Positions 55,545 to 64,000 of a DNA stretch of 64,000 bases are shown here, one piece after another (position 1 is the first letter of the stretch; each line of letters starts with the position of its first letter). Both the position numbers and the translations under genes were made by a program. Source of the stretch: Opitutaceae bacterium (GTDB lineage Bacteria; Verrucomicrobiota; Verrucomicrobiia; Opitutales; Opitutaceae); the NCBI GenBank assembly GCA_016715765.1, contig JADJZJ010000059.1, positions 30,008-94,007 on the forward strand, read 5' to 3'. The notes below the pieces were generated by a model. It worked only from the letters and a program-made list of their open reading frames with translations, had not been told where the DNA came from and ran no database searches.

Positions 55545-55573
55545 AACAAATTCACGACCCACGCCCTCACCTT

Positions 55574-56611
55574 TTGCGCGCTCATCCTGTCATTGGCATC
55601 CTCCTTGTCGCGTTCGCCGGACTGCTTGTGGGCAGCGGCGCGTGGCCGATGAAACTGATGAGGCAATTCCAGTTCGAACACTGGTGGTTTCTCGGGATGC
55701 TCACCGGGCTGATCATTCTGCCCTGGGCGGTCACACTCCTGTTCTGTCCCAACGCCTTTGAGGCTCTCGCCCAAATACCGGCTGGCACAATCCTCACCGC
55801 CAACCTCTGGGCCGTGGGCTGGGGCGTGGCGAACGTGCTCTCCGGCTTGTGCCTCGTCCGCATCGGCGTGGCGCTCACGGGTGCGATCCTCACCGGCCTC
55901 GGGGCGTCGCTCGGCGTCACGCTGCCGCTCATCGTGAAAGGTTCCGGCCTCTTCCAGGACGCGCCCGATCTCGTTTCCCCGGCCGGACTCACCGTGCTTG
56001 CCGGCGTCGGCGTCATGTTGCTGGGCGTCGGATTCGCGGCGCTGGCCGGTTTCGGTCGCGAGCGGGCGCGGCCGCAACGTGCGCTCAACGCCGGCAGCTT
56101 CTCGGGCGGACTCATCATGGCGGCCATCGCCGGTTTGCTTTCCTGCGGCATGGGCCTGGCCTTCGTCTATGGGCAGGGTCCGATCATGCACGCCATGCGG
56201 TCCGCGGGTGCGGCCGAGGTCCCCGCGACCTTTGCCGTGTGGGCCGTGGGCCTCTTCGGCGGCGCGCTGGTGAACCTCGTTTATCCGCTCTTCCTCATGG
56301 CGCGGAACAGATCCTTCGGCGTGCTCCGGCGCAACTGGACCGAGGCCGCACTGGCCACCTTCATGGGGATCAACCTGGCCGTCGGCATCGTGCTCATGGG
56401 CGCCGGCATGCGTGCGCTCGGCGCCCTCGGGGCCTCGGTCGGCTTCGGCATCCAGCAGGCGTCGCAGATGCTCGGCAGCCAGGGCCTGGGTTTTCTCAGC
56501 GGCGAATGGCACGGCGTGACCGGCCGCCCGCGCCGCCAGATGTTCTTCGCCATCGCCTGCCTGATCGCCGCCGCCCTCATCATGGCCTGGGGCAACCGGC
56601 TGGCGGGGTAG
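55574..56611 (+). CDS. L-rhamnose/proton symporter-like (RhaT family) transporter
   Basis: 345 residues from a TTG start (MRAHPVIGILLVAFAGLLVG); about ten membrane helices. RhaT-like features include GSGAWPMKLMRQFQFEHWWF, NLWAVGWGVANVLSGLCLVR and GGALVNLVYPLFLMARNRSF. Substrate is not provable; plausible sugars are rhamnose or other deoxy sugars, in keeping with the PduS/T pair and the GH36 gene. The TTG start is uncertain because no better start is close. Confidence 0.82.
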   Translation: MRAHPVIGILLVAFAGLLVGSGAWPMKLMRQFQFEHWWFLGMLTGLIILPWAVTLLFCPNAFEALAQIPAGTILTANLWAVGWGVANVLSGLCLVRIGVALTGAILTGLGASLGVTLPLIVKGSGLFQDAPDLVSPAGLTVLAGVGVMLLGVGFAALAGFGRERARPQRALNAGSFSGGLIMAAIAGLLSCGMGLAFVYGQGPIMHAMRSAGAAEVPATFAVWAVGLFGGALVNLVYPLFLMARNRSFGVLRRNWTEAALATFMGINLAVGIVLMGAGMRALGALGASVGFGIQQASQMLGSQGLGFLSGEWHGVTGRPRRQMFFAIACLIAAALIMAWGNRLAG

Positions 56612-56675
56612 GGCGGGCTTCAACCCCGGTCGACGGTTAAGCCGGTTGTGGGTTCCACCAATCGGTGCAATCCGG

Positions 56676-57794
56676 TCATGGGTTATCAATGCGGCCCGTA
56701 TCCTGGGCACCCAGCAGGTGGCGCAGGGCCACGGCCGCTGCCGCCGTGCGGTTCTCCACGCCGAGCTTCCGGTGCACGGTCTCCAGGTGCTTTTGAATGG
56801 TGCGCGGACTGACCCCCAGCAGACGCCCGATCACCTCGTTGCCTTTGCCTTCCGACACCCAAAACAGGACCTCGGCTTCGCGGGAGGTGAGCCCCAGCGT
56901 CCGCAGCGCGTTGATCGGGGTCGGGATGGAAGGGGCCGCCGCGCGACTGCCGTCCATCCGGCGGGTCACGCGGGTCTGGCCGCTGTCCGTTTCCCAATCC
57001 ATCCCCAGCACCTCGAGACTGCTTTCACCCTGCGCCGTGCGTTTGAGCGACCAGTTGCTCCCGGCCATGGATTCGCGGCAAAACGAACCGTAGTGCAGCC
57101 AGGCCACTTCCGCCATCGAGCGGGGAAGGGAGTGCAGGTCATCCGGCGCCGGCGCGCGCAGCGGCTGCACGGAAGCTCCGGGCATCGGGCGCAGGTCGCG
57201 ATCGAGCAGCAGGACGGCGGTGCCCCGCCCGGTGTCCAATCCCGTGCGGCGCAGGCGCTCGGCGGCGCAGATTCGCTCGTAGGTCTCGCGCAGGTGCGGA
57301 CGCAGCAGCTCCAGCAGCAGGGATTCCTCGCCCGTGAAGTCGCAGCGGTCCCGGTCCAGGTCGATCGACACCAACGGGGCGTATCCCGGCGGACTCAACC
57401 GGGCCGAGATGGTGAAACGGGAACCGGCCGGGCGGTAATAGACGTCCCAACTCGCCGTGTTCCAGAATTGGCGCAGGCCAAACTGCTCGCCGGACCGGAT
57501 GACCCCCGGCGCCGTCGGCCCCAGCATGCTCTGGAGGACGGGGCAATCGGGCAGCACTTCCGGAGCCAGGTCGTCCAGGTCCTTCCCGCCGGTGCTGAGC
57601 ACATGGGTGTTTACGCCGAAGCATTGGTAGGTTGCCGGATCGATGGCGGAATAACGGCCCAGACTCGCCGGAATGGCGCGCGTCACCAAGCGGAGGAGCT
57701 CCATCAGGCCGTCACCGCAGGAGGGCAGCAGGCGCAATTCCCCGATCGTCCTGACGAGCAGGTCCCATTGGGCTTGGTTGAGGCGGGACAGCAT
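56676..57794 (-). CDS. LuxR-family transcriptional regulator
   Basis: 372 residues from MLSRLNQAQWDLLVRTIGEL. The first two thirds have no clear domain I can name; residues 295-350 form a GerE/LuxR HTH (LTSREAEVLFWVSEGKGNEV, VIGRLLGVSPRTIQKHLETV, HRKLGVENRTAAAA). The N-terminal region may bind a ligand (sensor-like) but contains no visible catalytic motif. It is divergent from the repeat-protein gene, 121 bases apart, so may control it. Confidence 0.85.
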   Translation of the reverse strand: MLSRLNQAQWDLLVRTIGELRLLPSCGDGLMELLRLVTRAIPASLGRYSAIDPATYQCFGVNTHVLSTGGKDLDDLAPEVLPDCPVLQSMLGPTAPGVIRSGEQFGLRQFWNTASWDVYYRPAGSRFTISARLSPPGYAPLVSIDLDRDRCDFTGEESLLLELLRPHLRETYERICAAERLRRTGLDTGRGTAVLLLDRDLRPMPGASVQPLRAPAPDDLHSLPRSMAEVAWLHYGSFCRESMAGSNWSLKRTAQGESSLEVLGMDWETDSGQTRVTRRMDGSRAAAPSIPTPINALRTLGLTSREAEVLFWVSEGKGNEVIGRLLGVSPRTIQKHLETVHRKLGVENRTAAAAVALRHLLGAQDTGRIDNP

Positions 57795-57915
57795 GCGCGC
57801 GGAAAGAGTCCCGCAGCGTGGTGGCGCCCCCGTCCCCCGCAAGGGCAATTCGCCGAAAAATGCGCGGTTCCGCGTATATCGGGCCGCCCCCGAACCCGGT
57901 ACCCTCGCGGCGCAA

Positions 57916-60425
57916 ATGATATTTCCGCGCTCTTCCATTTGTTTCCTCCTGGCGGGTGGCATGACCGCCACCGGCGTGACGGGCCAGGTCACCGCGCCGC
58001 AGGCCTACCTGCGACTCGGCTTTTACGATGCCGCCTACACCGGCACGGGAGCGATTGCCGGACTGCAGTCGGGCACCGTGACGGTTTCCACCCCGACCGG
58101 TTTTGTGATGGGCACCGCGAGTGCCTATGGTTTTGGGGCATCGCCCTATCCGCTGAGCGTCTGGCTCGCCGATCTCAACGGCGGGTCCGTCAACCGGGTC
58201 GGATTCACCGACGCCGAGCACACCCGCAACGACGGCTTCCAGACCAGCGCGGGTACCTTCCTGCACAAGAGCGGCTGGGCCGCCGGCACCTCCGCCCGCT
58301 ACAACGGCGGGGCGACCGCCCTGGGCCAGAATGTGTGGCTGGCCCATGCCGCCACCGGCACCACTGTGGCCGTTGGTCTCACCGGCGCCGGCTACGTCCG
58401 CGCCGACGGGCTGCAGTCCAATACGCCCTTCCTGGCGCAGGACCGCTATCTGCTTGGCGTGGCGACCGCTACGCGGGCTCGACCGCCCTGGGCAACGCCG
58501 TCTGGGCCGCCCCTTTCAGTGCGCCCGGCACCACCTTCCGGATCGGCCTGTTCGATGCCGAGCACACCCGAAACACCGGCGCCCAGACGACGCTCACGCT
58601 TTTCGGCGCCCCCGACCTCGATTACGCCGCGGGCACCACCGCCTGGCGCTGGCGCACGACCCAGCTCGGCCAGAGCGCCTGGGTGGCTCTCCACGCTGAC
58701 CGGCGTCACCACGCGGGTCGGATTCTTCGATGCCGCCGACACCTTCAGCGGCGGCCAGCACCAGCATCACGGCGGCGCCGGCGGCTGACCGGCACCTGGG
58801 GCGCTGAACCTGACCCCGCGGTTTCGCCATGATCAACGGGACCGATCGACGCCTCCAGCGCCCGGCATTACGACCAATAACGCCACTGGCGTGGGGACCC
58901 GCGAAACTTCGGTTTCACCGGCCCCGACTATTGGTCGAGTCCGCGGACGGCTTCCTCGGAGGTCTACGCGGTATCCGACCTGGGCTTGGTGGTGGGTATG
59001 AGCAGGCGCAACAATATCGGACCCCATGGCAGCTCGGAGCAATGGGTGGTCAATCTGGCTGACGACTCGTACCAGTTTCCCGGCCTGCACGACGCGGAGC
59101 ACCGGGATAGCGACGGCAACATCGACCAGTTCGGCGTTGGACCGCGGCCGAACTCACAGCGGTTACCTGCTCGGTGAAACCTGGGGCGGTGGAACAGCTC
59201 TTGATCGGCAGTTCGGCGTGACGTACACGCAAAGCATCGACTTCGGCGCGAGTCCCCGCGTTCAACCCTTGGCCGCCGGTATCGACCATCCGCTCCTCGG
59301 CCTGGCTGACGCCGAGTACACCCGGCTCAACCAAGTGCGCGAAAGCTACGTGATCAACGCCTTGCCACCGCGGGCTCCCGTCGATCAGCGAACTGGGCTT
59401 TGCCGTGCCGGCCGGGCCACGCGCTACCTGCGGAACGGTCAAGCCCGGCAACAGCGCCTGGGTCGTGAGCGCCGCCACCGGCATCACCCCATCGGGTCGG
59501 TCTCTTTGATGCCGCCCACACCAGTGCCGGCAATGTCCAGGAGTCGGCCATCGCCTTTTCACCAGCACTGGCCACGCTGCGGGCTCATCCCGAAAGTACG
59601 ACGGGCGCCACCCAGATCGGTCAGCACCGGATCGCCAGCGCGTCAGTGGTGCGACCTGAAGCGCGTCGGGCTGTTGCGATGGCGTTCATACTTCGGTCGG
59701 TGGAGGCGGCAACCCGGCCGGCATGCAAAATGCGACGGTGCTGTAGGTCACCGACACGGGGTTACGCTCGCGGCAAATTCCGGCAGCCGAACGCTCCGGC
59801 GCGACGGGTCCGAAGCGGGTTCCAGCGCCTGGGTGGCTGATATTGGCACCGGATTGACCACGCGCGTCGGCCTGTCCGATGCCATGCATACTTCCACTTC
59901 CGGGAGCCAATCCCCGGATGTCGTTGGTGGACTGACGCGGTCTTTCGCCTGGGGCCATTCCACGTTTCAGAATGAAACCACCATGGTAGTGACCGCTGGG
60001 AGCTAGATCTCGTGAGTTCGACGCAGACCATCTTGAATTCGCACGGCGCCGCAGGCTAGCGTTTTCGCATGATTGACGCGGAACGCGCATGGCTGACACT
60101 GGGGCCAGCACGCCTTCTTTGACGGTGCGGACAAACCTGAGCCTGCGGTCTTTGCCTGGAGCGCGGAACTCGGGGCCGCCGATATCCTACAGTGTCACCG
60201 GCCAATCGTTCTCCAATGAGGGGCCAGCCCCGCCGCCGGGACTCCTCCTGTTCGATTCCGGGGATCCGGCACGGGTCTGTCCTCGATGCCCGCACCGGAA
60301 GCGTAGGCAATTATGCCGTGAACTATTCGGTCGCGCCGGAACCCGCCACCGTGGCGATCAGTCTGGGACCGGCGGCCTGGTTGACGGACCGTGGGGCTAG
60401 CCGCGTTCCGCAGAAGCGCCGTTGA
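57916..60425 (+). pseudogene. secreted repeat protein with PEP-CTERM anchor, frame-broken
   Basis: Starts MIFPRSSICFLLAGGMTATG (signal peptide). It then carries at least ten copies of a roughly 60-70 residue unit with an RVGLFDAEHT-like core (for example near 58015, 58198, 58542, 58717, 59082, 59299, 59495, 59667, 59866) and a preceding LGQSAWVA-like stretch. The end NYAVNYSVAPEPATVAISLG with AWL and RGASRVPQKRR looks like a PEP-CTERM exosortase anchor. From about 58458 there are many frame breaks, some at runs (for example an extra G near 59676). The repeat is beta-rich and may form propellers; I do not know the family. Confidence 0.7.
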
Positions 60426-60711
60426 GAGCTGCCGGGGAAAACGTCATAGCGATGAAAAATCGAACTCAGGAGATCGCGCCGTATTGACATGTGGCAAACG
60501 GGATCCCTTTCTCGCTTTCCGTCGCGCGAGGGTGGTGCGAATAATGAGGTCCACGGCTCGCGCTGTCAGATTCAAATGGCGACGCTCGGAGACCTACCAT
60601 CATCACACGGTCTTGCGGGGTCGGTGATGGCTGGGAAATGAGCGGTGAACCTGTTTCCATTGCTATCACGGGCACTGAACCCACCCGCGGAAAGCGAGTC
60701 TTGATTACCGC
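60426..60711. other. no confident gene
   Basis: About 286 bases between the repeat protein and the lipoprotein. Nothing convincing in any frame; the consensus quality here is doubtful. The lipoprotein may begin at 60712. Confidence 0.4.
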
Positions 60712-61227
60712 CATGAAACTCACGCCGTTGGCATCCTGATTGCGTCAGGTTTTCGGTTAGTCGCGGTTGCTTACAGTGCCGGAAAAATCCCCCGCAGTTT
60801 CTGTCAGTGCCTTCGCCCAGGCGGATGAGATTGGTTGAAGAAGTTCGAGATCGTCAAAGCCGCGCAACCAGCCCAGCCGGAGTTCGGGAAATCGCGGCCG
60901 CGCTCCAGGCCCGGCTGGTCAGCGCGGGCTATGTTCCGGCCGACCACGCGGACGCCGAACTGACGATTTTCGTGAACTACCTGAGCGATGGCGCCTGGAA
61001 GCTGGTTCCGGTCAGTGAACCCGAGGTGACCATGTTCAGTGCGTACAACAAGGATTCGGGCGTTTCCTCGGGAAGCAGCAACACCCCTCCGACCGCCATG
61101 GCGACGTATTCCGGCCTCCCAAGTTGGCCAACACCGGATATCACATCCAGCAACCGCCCCGTACTTCGCGAAAAATTCCAAGGGCACGGTGGAGGTTCCG
61201 TACGCCTCCGCCGGCTTGGCCGAGTAG
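60712..61227 (+). pseudogene. putative lipoprotein, frame-broken
   Basis: Starting at MKLTPLAS (60712), a lipobox-like start is followed, after frame corrections, by REIAAALQARLVSAGYVPAD, HADAELTIFVNYLSDGAWKL and VPVSEPEVTMFSAYN, with a final KNSKGTVEVPYASAGLAE ending at 61227. The EIAAALQARLVSAGY and AELTIFVNYLSDG pattern resembles DUF4136-type lipoproteins. At least three frame breaks occur. Assignment to that family is tentative. Confidence 0.45.
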
Positions 61228-61247
61228 CCAACCCGGTGAATCCCTTC

Positions 61248-61318
61248 CCGCGGATTACGCGGAGGTCGCGGATAAGTCTTCCGTCATCCGCGTCGATCCG
61301 CGTGATCCGCGGCAAGGA
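61248..61318. repeat. GCGGAT-type inverted-repeat element
   Basis: CCCGCGGATTACGCGGAGGT and GTCGCGGATAAG on the left and TCATCCGCGTCGATCCGCG with TGATCCGCGG on the right. Same short units as 10287-10504 and 13518-13641. Confidence 0.75.
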
Positions 61319-61361
61319 TTGCATTGCACGCAGCGGACAGGGCGGATGTGTAGTTTGAACC

Positions 61362-63180
61362 ATGCGTCCTTCCCCTTCGACCAACCGCCCGGGGCAGATT
61401 CCTCTCAGTGTGCTCGGACTGGTCGCCGCGTCCGGGTTCATGGCCGCCTCATCCGCCCGGGCCATGGATTTCCCCACGATCGAATGGACCCTCTACTTCA
61501 GGAATTCGAGTGACCGGGACACGCCCATCCTCTCCGACATCCAGGCCATTGATGCCGGATTTTCCTGTCAAGCGGGTGGCGGGTTCATTCTCCACCGCAC
61601 GCGGGGATTTCTGCACCGCCGACAGCTACGAACCCCTGTCCGAGACGATGGGGCCGGGTTCGACGAAGCGGTTTGCCCCGACCGGTGGCAAAGCCACCAA
61701 CGTCGAGTTTCCCTATTGGAACGTGGAGATGGCCGGTGGCGGTGTCCTGCTGGCGGTGGGCTGGCCGGGCCAGTGGGCGGCCAGTTTCGGAGCGCGACAA
61801 TGACACCGGCCTGCGCGTCTGCGCCGGACAGGAACTGACCCGTTTCATTCTGCATCCCGGCGAGGAAGTCCGCTCGCCCCTGGTCGTCCTGCAGTTTTAC
61901 GAGGGCGACCGCATCCGGGCCCAAAACATCTGGCGGCGATGGATGCTGGCCCACAACTCGCCGCGACCAGGACGGCAAGGCCGCTTGCCCCCATCGCACA
62001 CCTTTTTGCAGCGGGGATTTTCCCCGGGCTCAAGATCAGCGCAGCCTCGGAGATGCAGTTCATCGATGTCCTGACCCGGGAGGGGATCCAGCCCGACTAT
62101 TGGTGGATGGATGCCGGTTGGTAACCCTGCGCCGACTGGTTTCAGGCCGGCACCTGGGAGTCGATCCGGAGCGTTTCCCCAGGGCATCAAGGCGATCAGC
62201 GACTACGTGCATGCCCGGAAAATGAAACTGATTGTCTGGTTTGAGCACGGAGCGCGCCGCACCCAACACCTGGCTCACGGCCAACCACCCGGAGCCTGGA
62301 TTTTGGCGGTGCCGCGGGTGGTGGTGGAACCCTGGCCATCCTGAGGCCTGGAACTGGATCGTCAACCGCGTGGATCAGCTCATCACCGGGCAAAGGCATT
62401 GATGTGTACCGGCAGGATTTCAAATGTCGACCCGCGGAAATACTGGCGGGCGAATGATGCCGCGGATCGGCAGGGGATCACCGAAATAAACATGGCCTGC
62501 AGCTATCTCGCCTAATGGGATGAGCTGCTGCGCCGCTCATTCGGGCATGATGATTGATTCGCGCGGCGGCGGCCGCCGCAACGATCTCGAAACCCTGCAG
62601 CTGGCCGCCCCTGTTGCAGGAGCGATTACCAGTCGTTCGCCGACGATCCGCCTACATCACCGGCAACCAGGGCAGACCTACGGACTCTCCCGCCTGGATT
62701 CCCTTTTCTACGGCACGGGCGTCTACTTCAACCCCTGTCCGGATGACCGAGGAGCATGCGCAGCCATCTTCTGCCCGTCGTTCGGCATCTGCGTGGATGT
62801 CGGAAGAATGGCATTGATTGGCACCTACCGCAAGCTGGTCGCCCAGTGGCGGCAGGTGGCGGGTGCACGCTCGGCGATTTTTATCCTCACGCCTTATTCG
62901 CTGGGCGCGGACTGCTGGATGGCCTGGCAATTCAACCGGCCCGGAGGCAGGCGACGGCATGATCCAGCGTTCCGGCGCGAGCAAAATCAAAGCGACACCC
63001 TGCGCGCGCAATTCCGGGGCCTCGATCCGGCGGCCACCCATACGGTCCGGAATCTGGACGATGAATCGGCCACGGAAAGTCTGGCCTGGAACTCATGGAG
63101 CAGGGCCCACATTGCGGTTCCGGTCATCAAGCAGGGACTTCGGGTTCAGTTTGATTTATTACAGCAAGAGGTCCTGAGCG
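61362..63180 (+). pseudogene. GH36-family alpha-galactosidase, frame-broken
   Basis: After frame correction the protein shows GH36 landmarks in order: DFPTIEWTLYFRNSSDRDTP, GSFSTARGDFCTADSYEPLS, VEFPYWNVEMAGG, ELTRFILHPGEEVRSPLVVL with DRIRAQNIWRRWMLAH, DYWWMDAGW (62094-62120), IKAISDYVHARKMKLIVWFE, YRQDF (62408-62421, expected nucleophile Asp), and GGRRNDLETL (62565-62595, near the acid/base Asp). Later segments include WHLYRKLVAQWRQVA-like sequence and GLDPAATHTVRNLDDESATE. It hydrolyses terminal alpha-galactose. The N-terminus (LSVLGLVAASGFMAASS) suggests export. Frame breaks occur every 50-200 bases. Confidence 0.75.
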
Positions 63181-64000
63181 GTGGAGATGTGGTTGGATCC
63201 AATGATCGTGGACTCGACAGGGTACTCGGTGCAAGAATCAAAAACCGTGAGGCTAGACGCTCCTTTAGCTGTTACTTTTCGGGTTTGTCTGTAGTTGTGC
63301 TGCGAAAACAAGGTGTCGTTTTGATGAGAAATTTACCGCGGAGCAGATCTATGAACGCCGCGATGAATTGCTCAAGAAGTGATCCAGGCGGAATTCTATT
63401 GGTGGTGGGGGAAAGGTCAGTGTCATGTCCTGGTGACGGGAGGGGATGGCACCACACGACGGCTCCCGGTCATCTACGATGGCGGGGAAAGATACCGGAA
63501 ACCAACCCGGTTGAATGGGCTAAGTTTCAGTTGGTGCAGCAACGTCCATGATGAGAATTTGGAAAGCTAAGATAGTCAAAAGATCCGGCAAGGAACTCCC
63601 GTTGAAGTTTTTTTTTGCGCATCGATGCGGATGTCAGTGATCCCGCCGAGAAAAAACCTGAAAGAACGCTAACGAGAATCTGCCTGAGATGACGCTTCAA
63701 TTGGTTCACGTTCGCGATCCGCGAAATTGGATCCGCCACCTGCTTGCGAGCACTATCCACTGCGCCGGCACCGCAGTCGCCTTAGATATCTCCGTTCACG
63801 GCACTGGAGCCGGATGCACGATCCGTCACCTTCTCAATATTTGGTGCAGTTTCCAGACCTCGTTTGCCGGAACTGCATCTCTCTCAACGACACGGATTTG
63901 GTTATGCCGACTGGCCTTGATTATGGACAGATTGGCCCATGTCAAGGTAATTTCGCCGAGTGCTTTTTCCTGAAGTCATTTCCTAGAGGAGCAGCATCCC
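63181..64000. other. unassigned right edge, probably frame-disrupted coding
   Basis: About 820 bases with lower GC and only short open frames. Fragments such as FTAEQIYERRDELLKK (about 63337-63381) and GQCHVLVTGGDGTTRRLPVI (63416-63475) look protein-like but I could not place them in a family. Consensus quality seems as poor as in the preceding 5 kb. Confidence 0.35.

Noticed and set aside
63689..63973. A 94-codon plus-strand frame at the right edge
   Set aside because: No start context, no family resemblance and poor local sequence quality.

Overview
The window is a 64 kb piece of a GC-rich chromosome that most resembles a verrucomicrobial genome, probably Opitutaceae. That placement is inferred from gene content: a eukaryote-like glutamine synthetase, a PduS/PduT microcompartment pair, a PEP-CTERM-anchored repeat protein, a secreted RCC1/Ig/MBG-type protein, a RhaT-like sugar transporter, SD-less leaders on strongly expressed genes, and many intergenic palindromes. 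No 16S gene is present to confirm it.

Layout. 0-7 kb: 2-oxoglutarate dehydrogenase E1 with the first codons of E2, a split SUI1-family gene, rlmN and leuA, mostly on the minus strand. 7-10.3 kb: an ECF sigma factor operon with a Spy/CnrX-like sensor, then dnaX, whose tau extension lies in the -1 frame behind an A10 run. 10.3-13.5 kb: gamma-glutamylcyclotransferase, PP2C phosphatase and an overlapping 136-aa kinase-like protein, then glnA with a sigma-54-like promoter. 13.7-19.1 kb: an O-antigen-ligase-like protein, a FecR-domain protein and a CHASE2 adenylate cyclase. 19.4-25.6 kb: ilvB, a YmdB-type phosphoesterase, accA, a TPR protein, YceI, queA and tRNA-Thr(CGT). 25.8-29.1 kb: a frame-broken RCC1-repeat surface protein. 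29.2-34.3 kb: a LON-domain protein, dnaK, groES and groEL. 34.6-37.5 kb: an orphan PduS/PduT pair and a PhnP-like hydrolase. 37.8-44.2 kb: an Rrf2 regulator in an apparent operon with a porin and a sulfonate/taurine-type ABC importer, facing an SLC13 permease. 44.2-55.5 kb: a caa3-type cytochrome oxidase locus (coxBACD, ctaG, ctaA, ctaB, DUF420) with an azurin, a CusF-Sco fusion and a two-domain HxH protein, an aerobic respiration and copper-delivery island. 55.5-64 kb: a RhaT-like transporter and a LuxR-type regulator divergent from a PEP-CTERM repeat protein, then a lipoprotein and a GH36 alpha-galactosidase.

Two stretches, about 25.9-28.2 kb and 58.4 kb to the right edge, carry frame breaks every 50-300 bases although the protein sense is recoverable after each one. 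The rest of the window has almost none (one in the porin, one in the SUI1 gene). This looks more like local consensus error than gene decay, but the sequence alone cannot settle it. Palindromic and nested inverted repeats recur in the gaps, especially behind gene ends, and are the most striking non-coding structure here.
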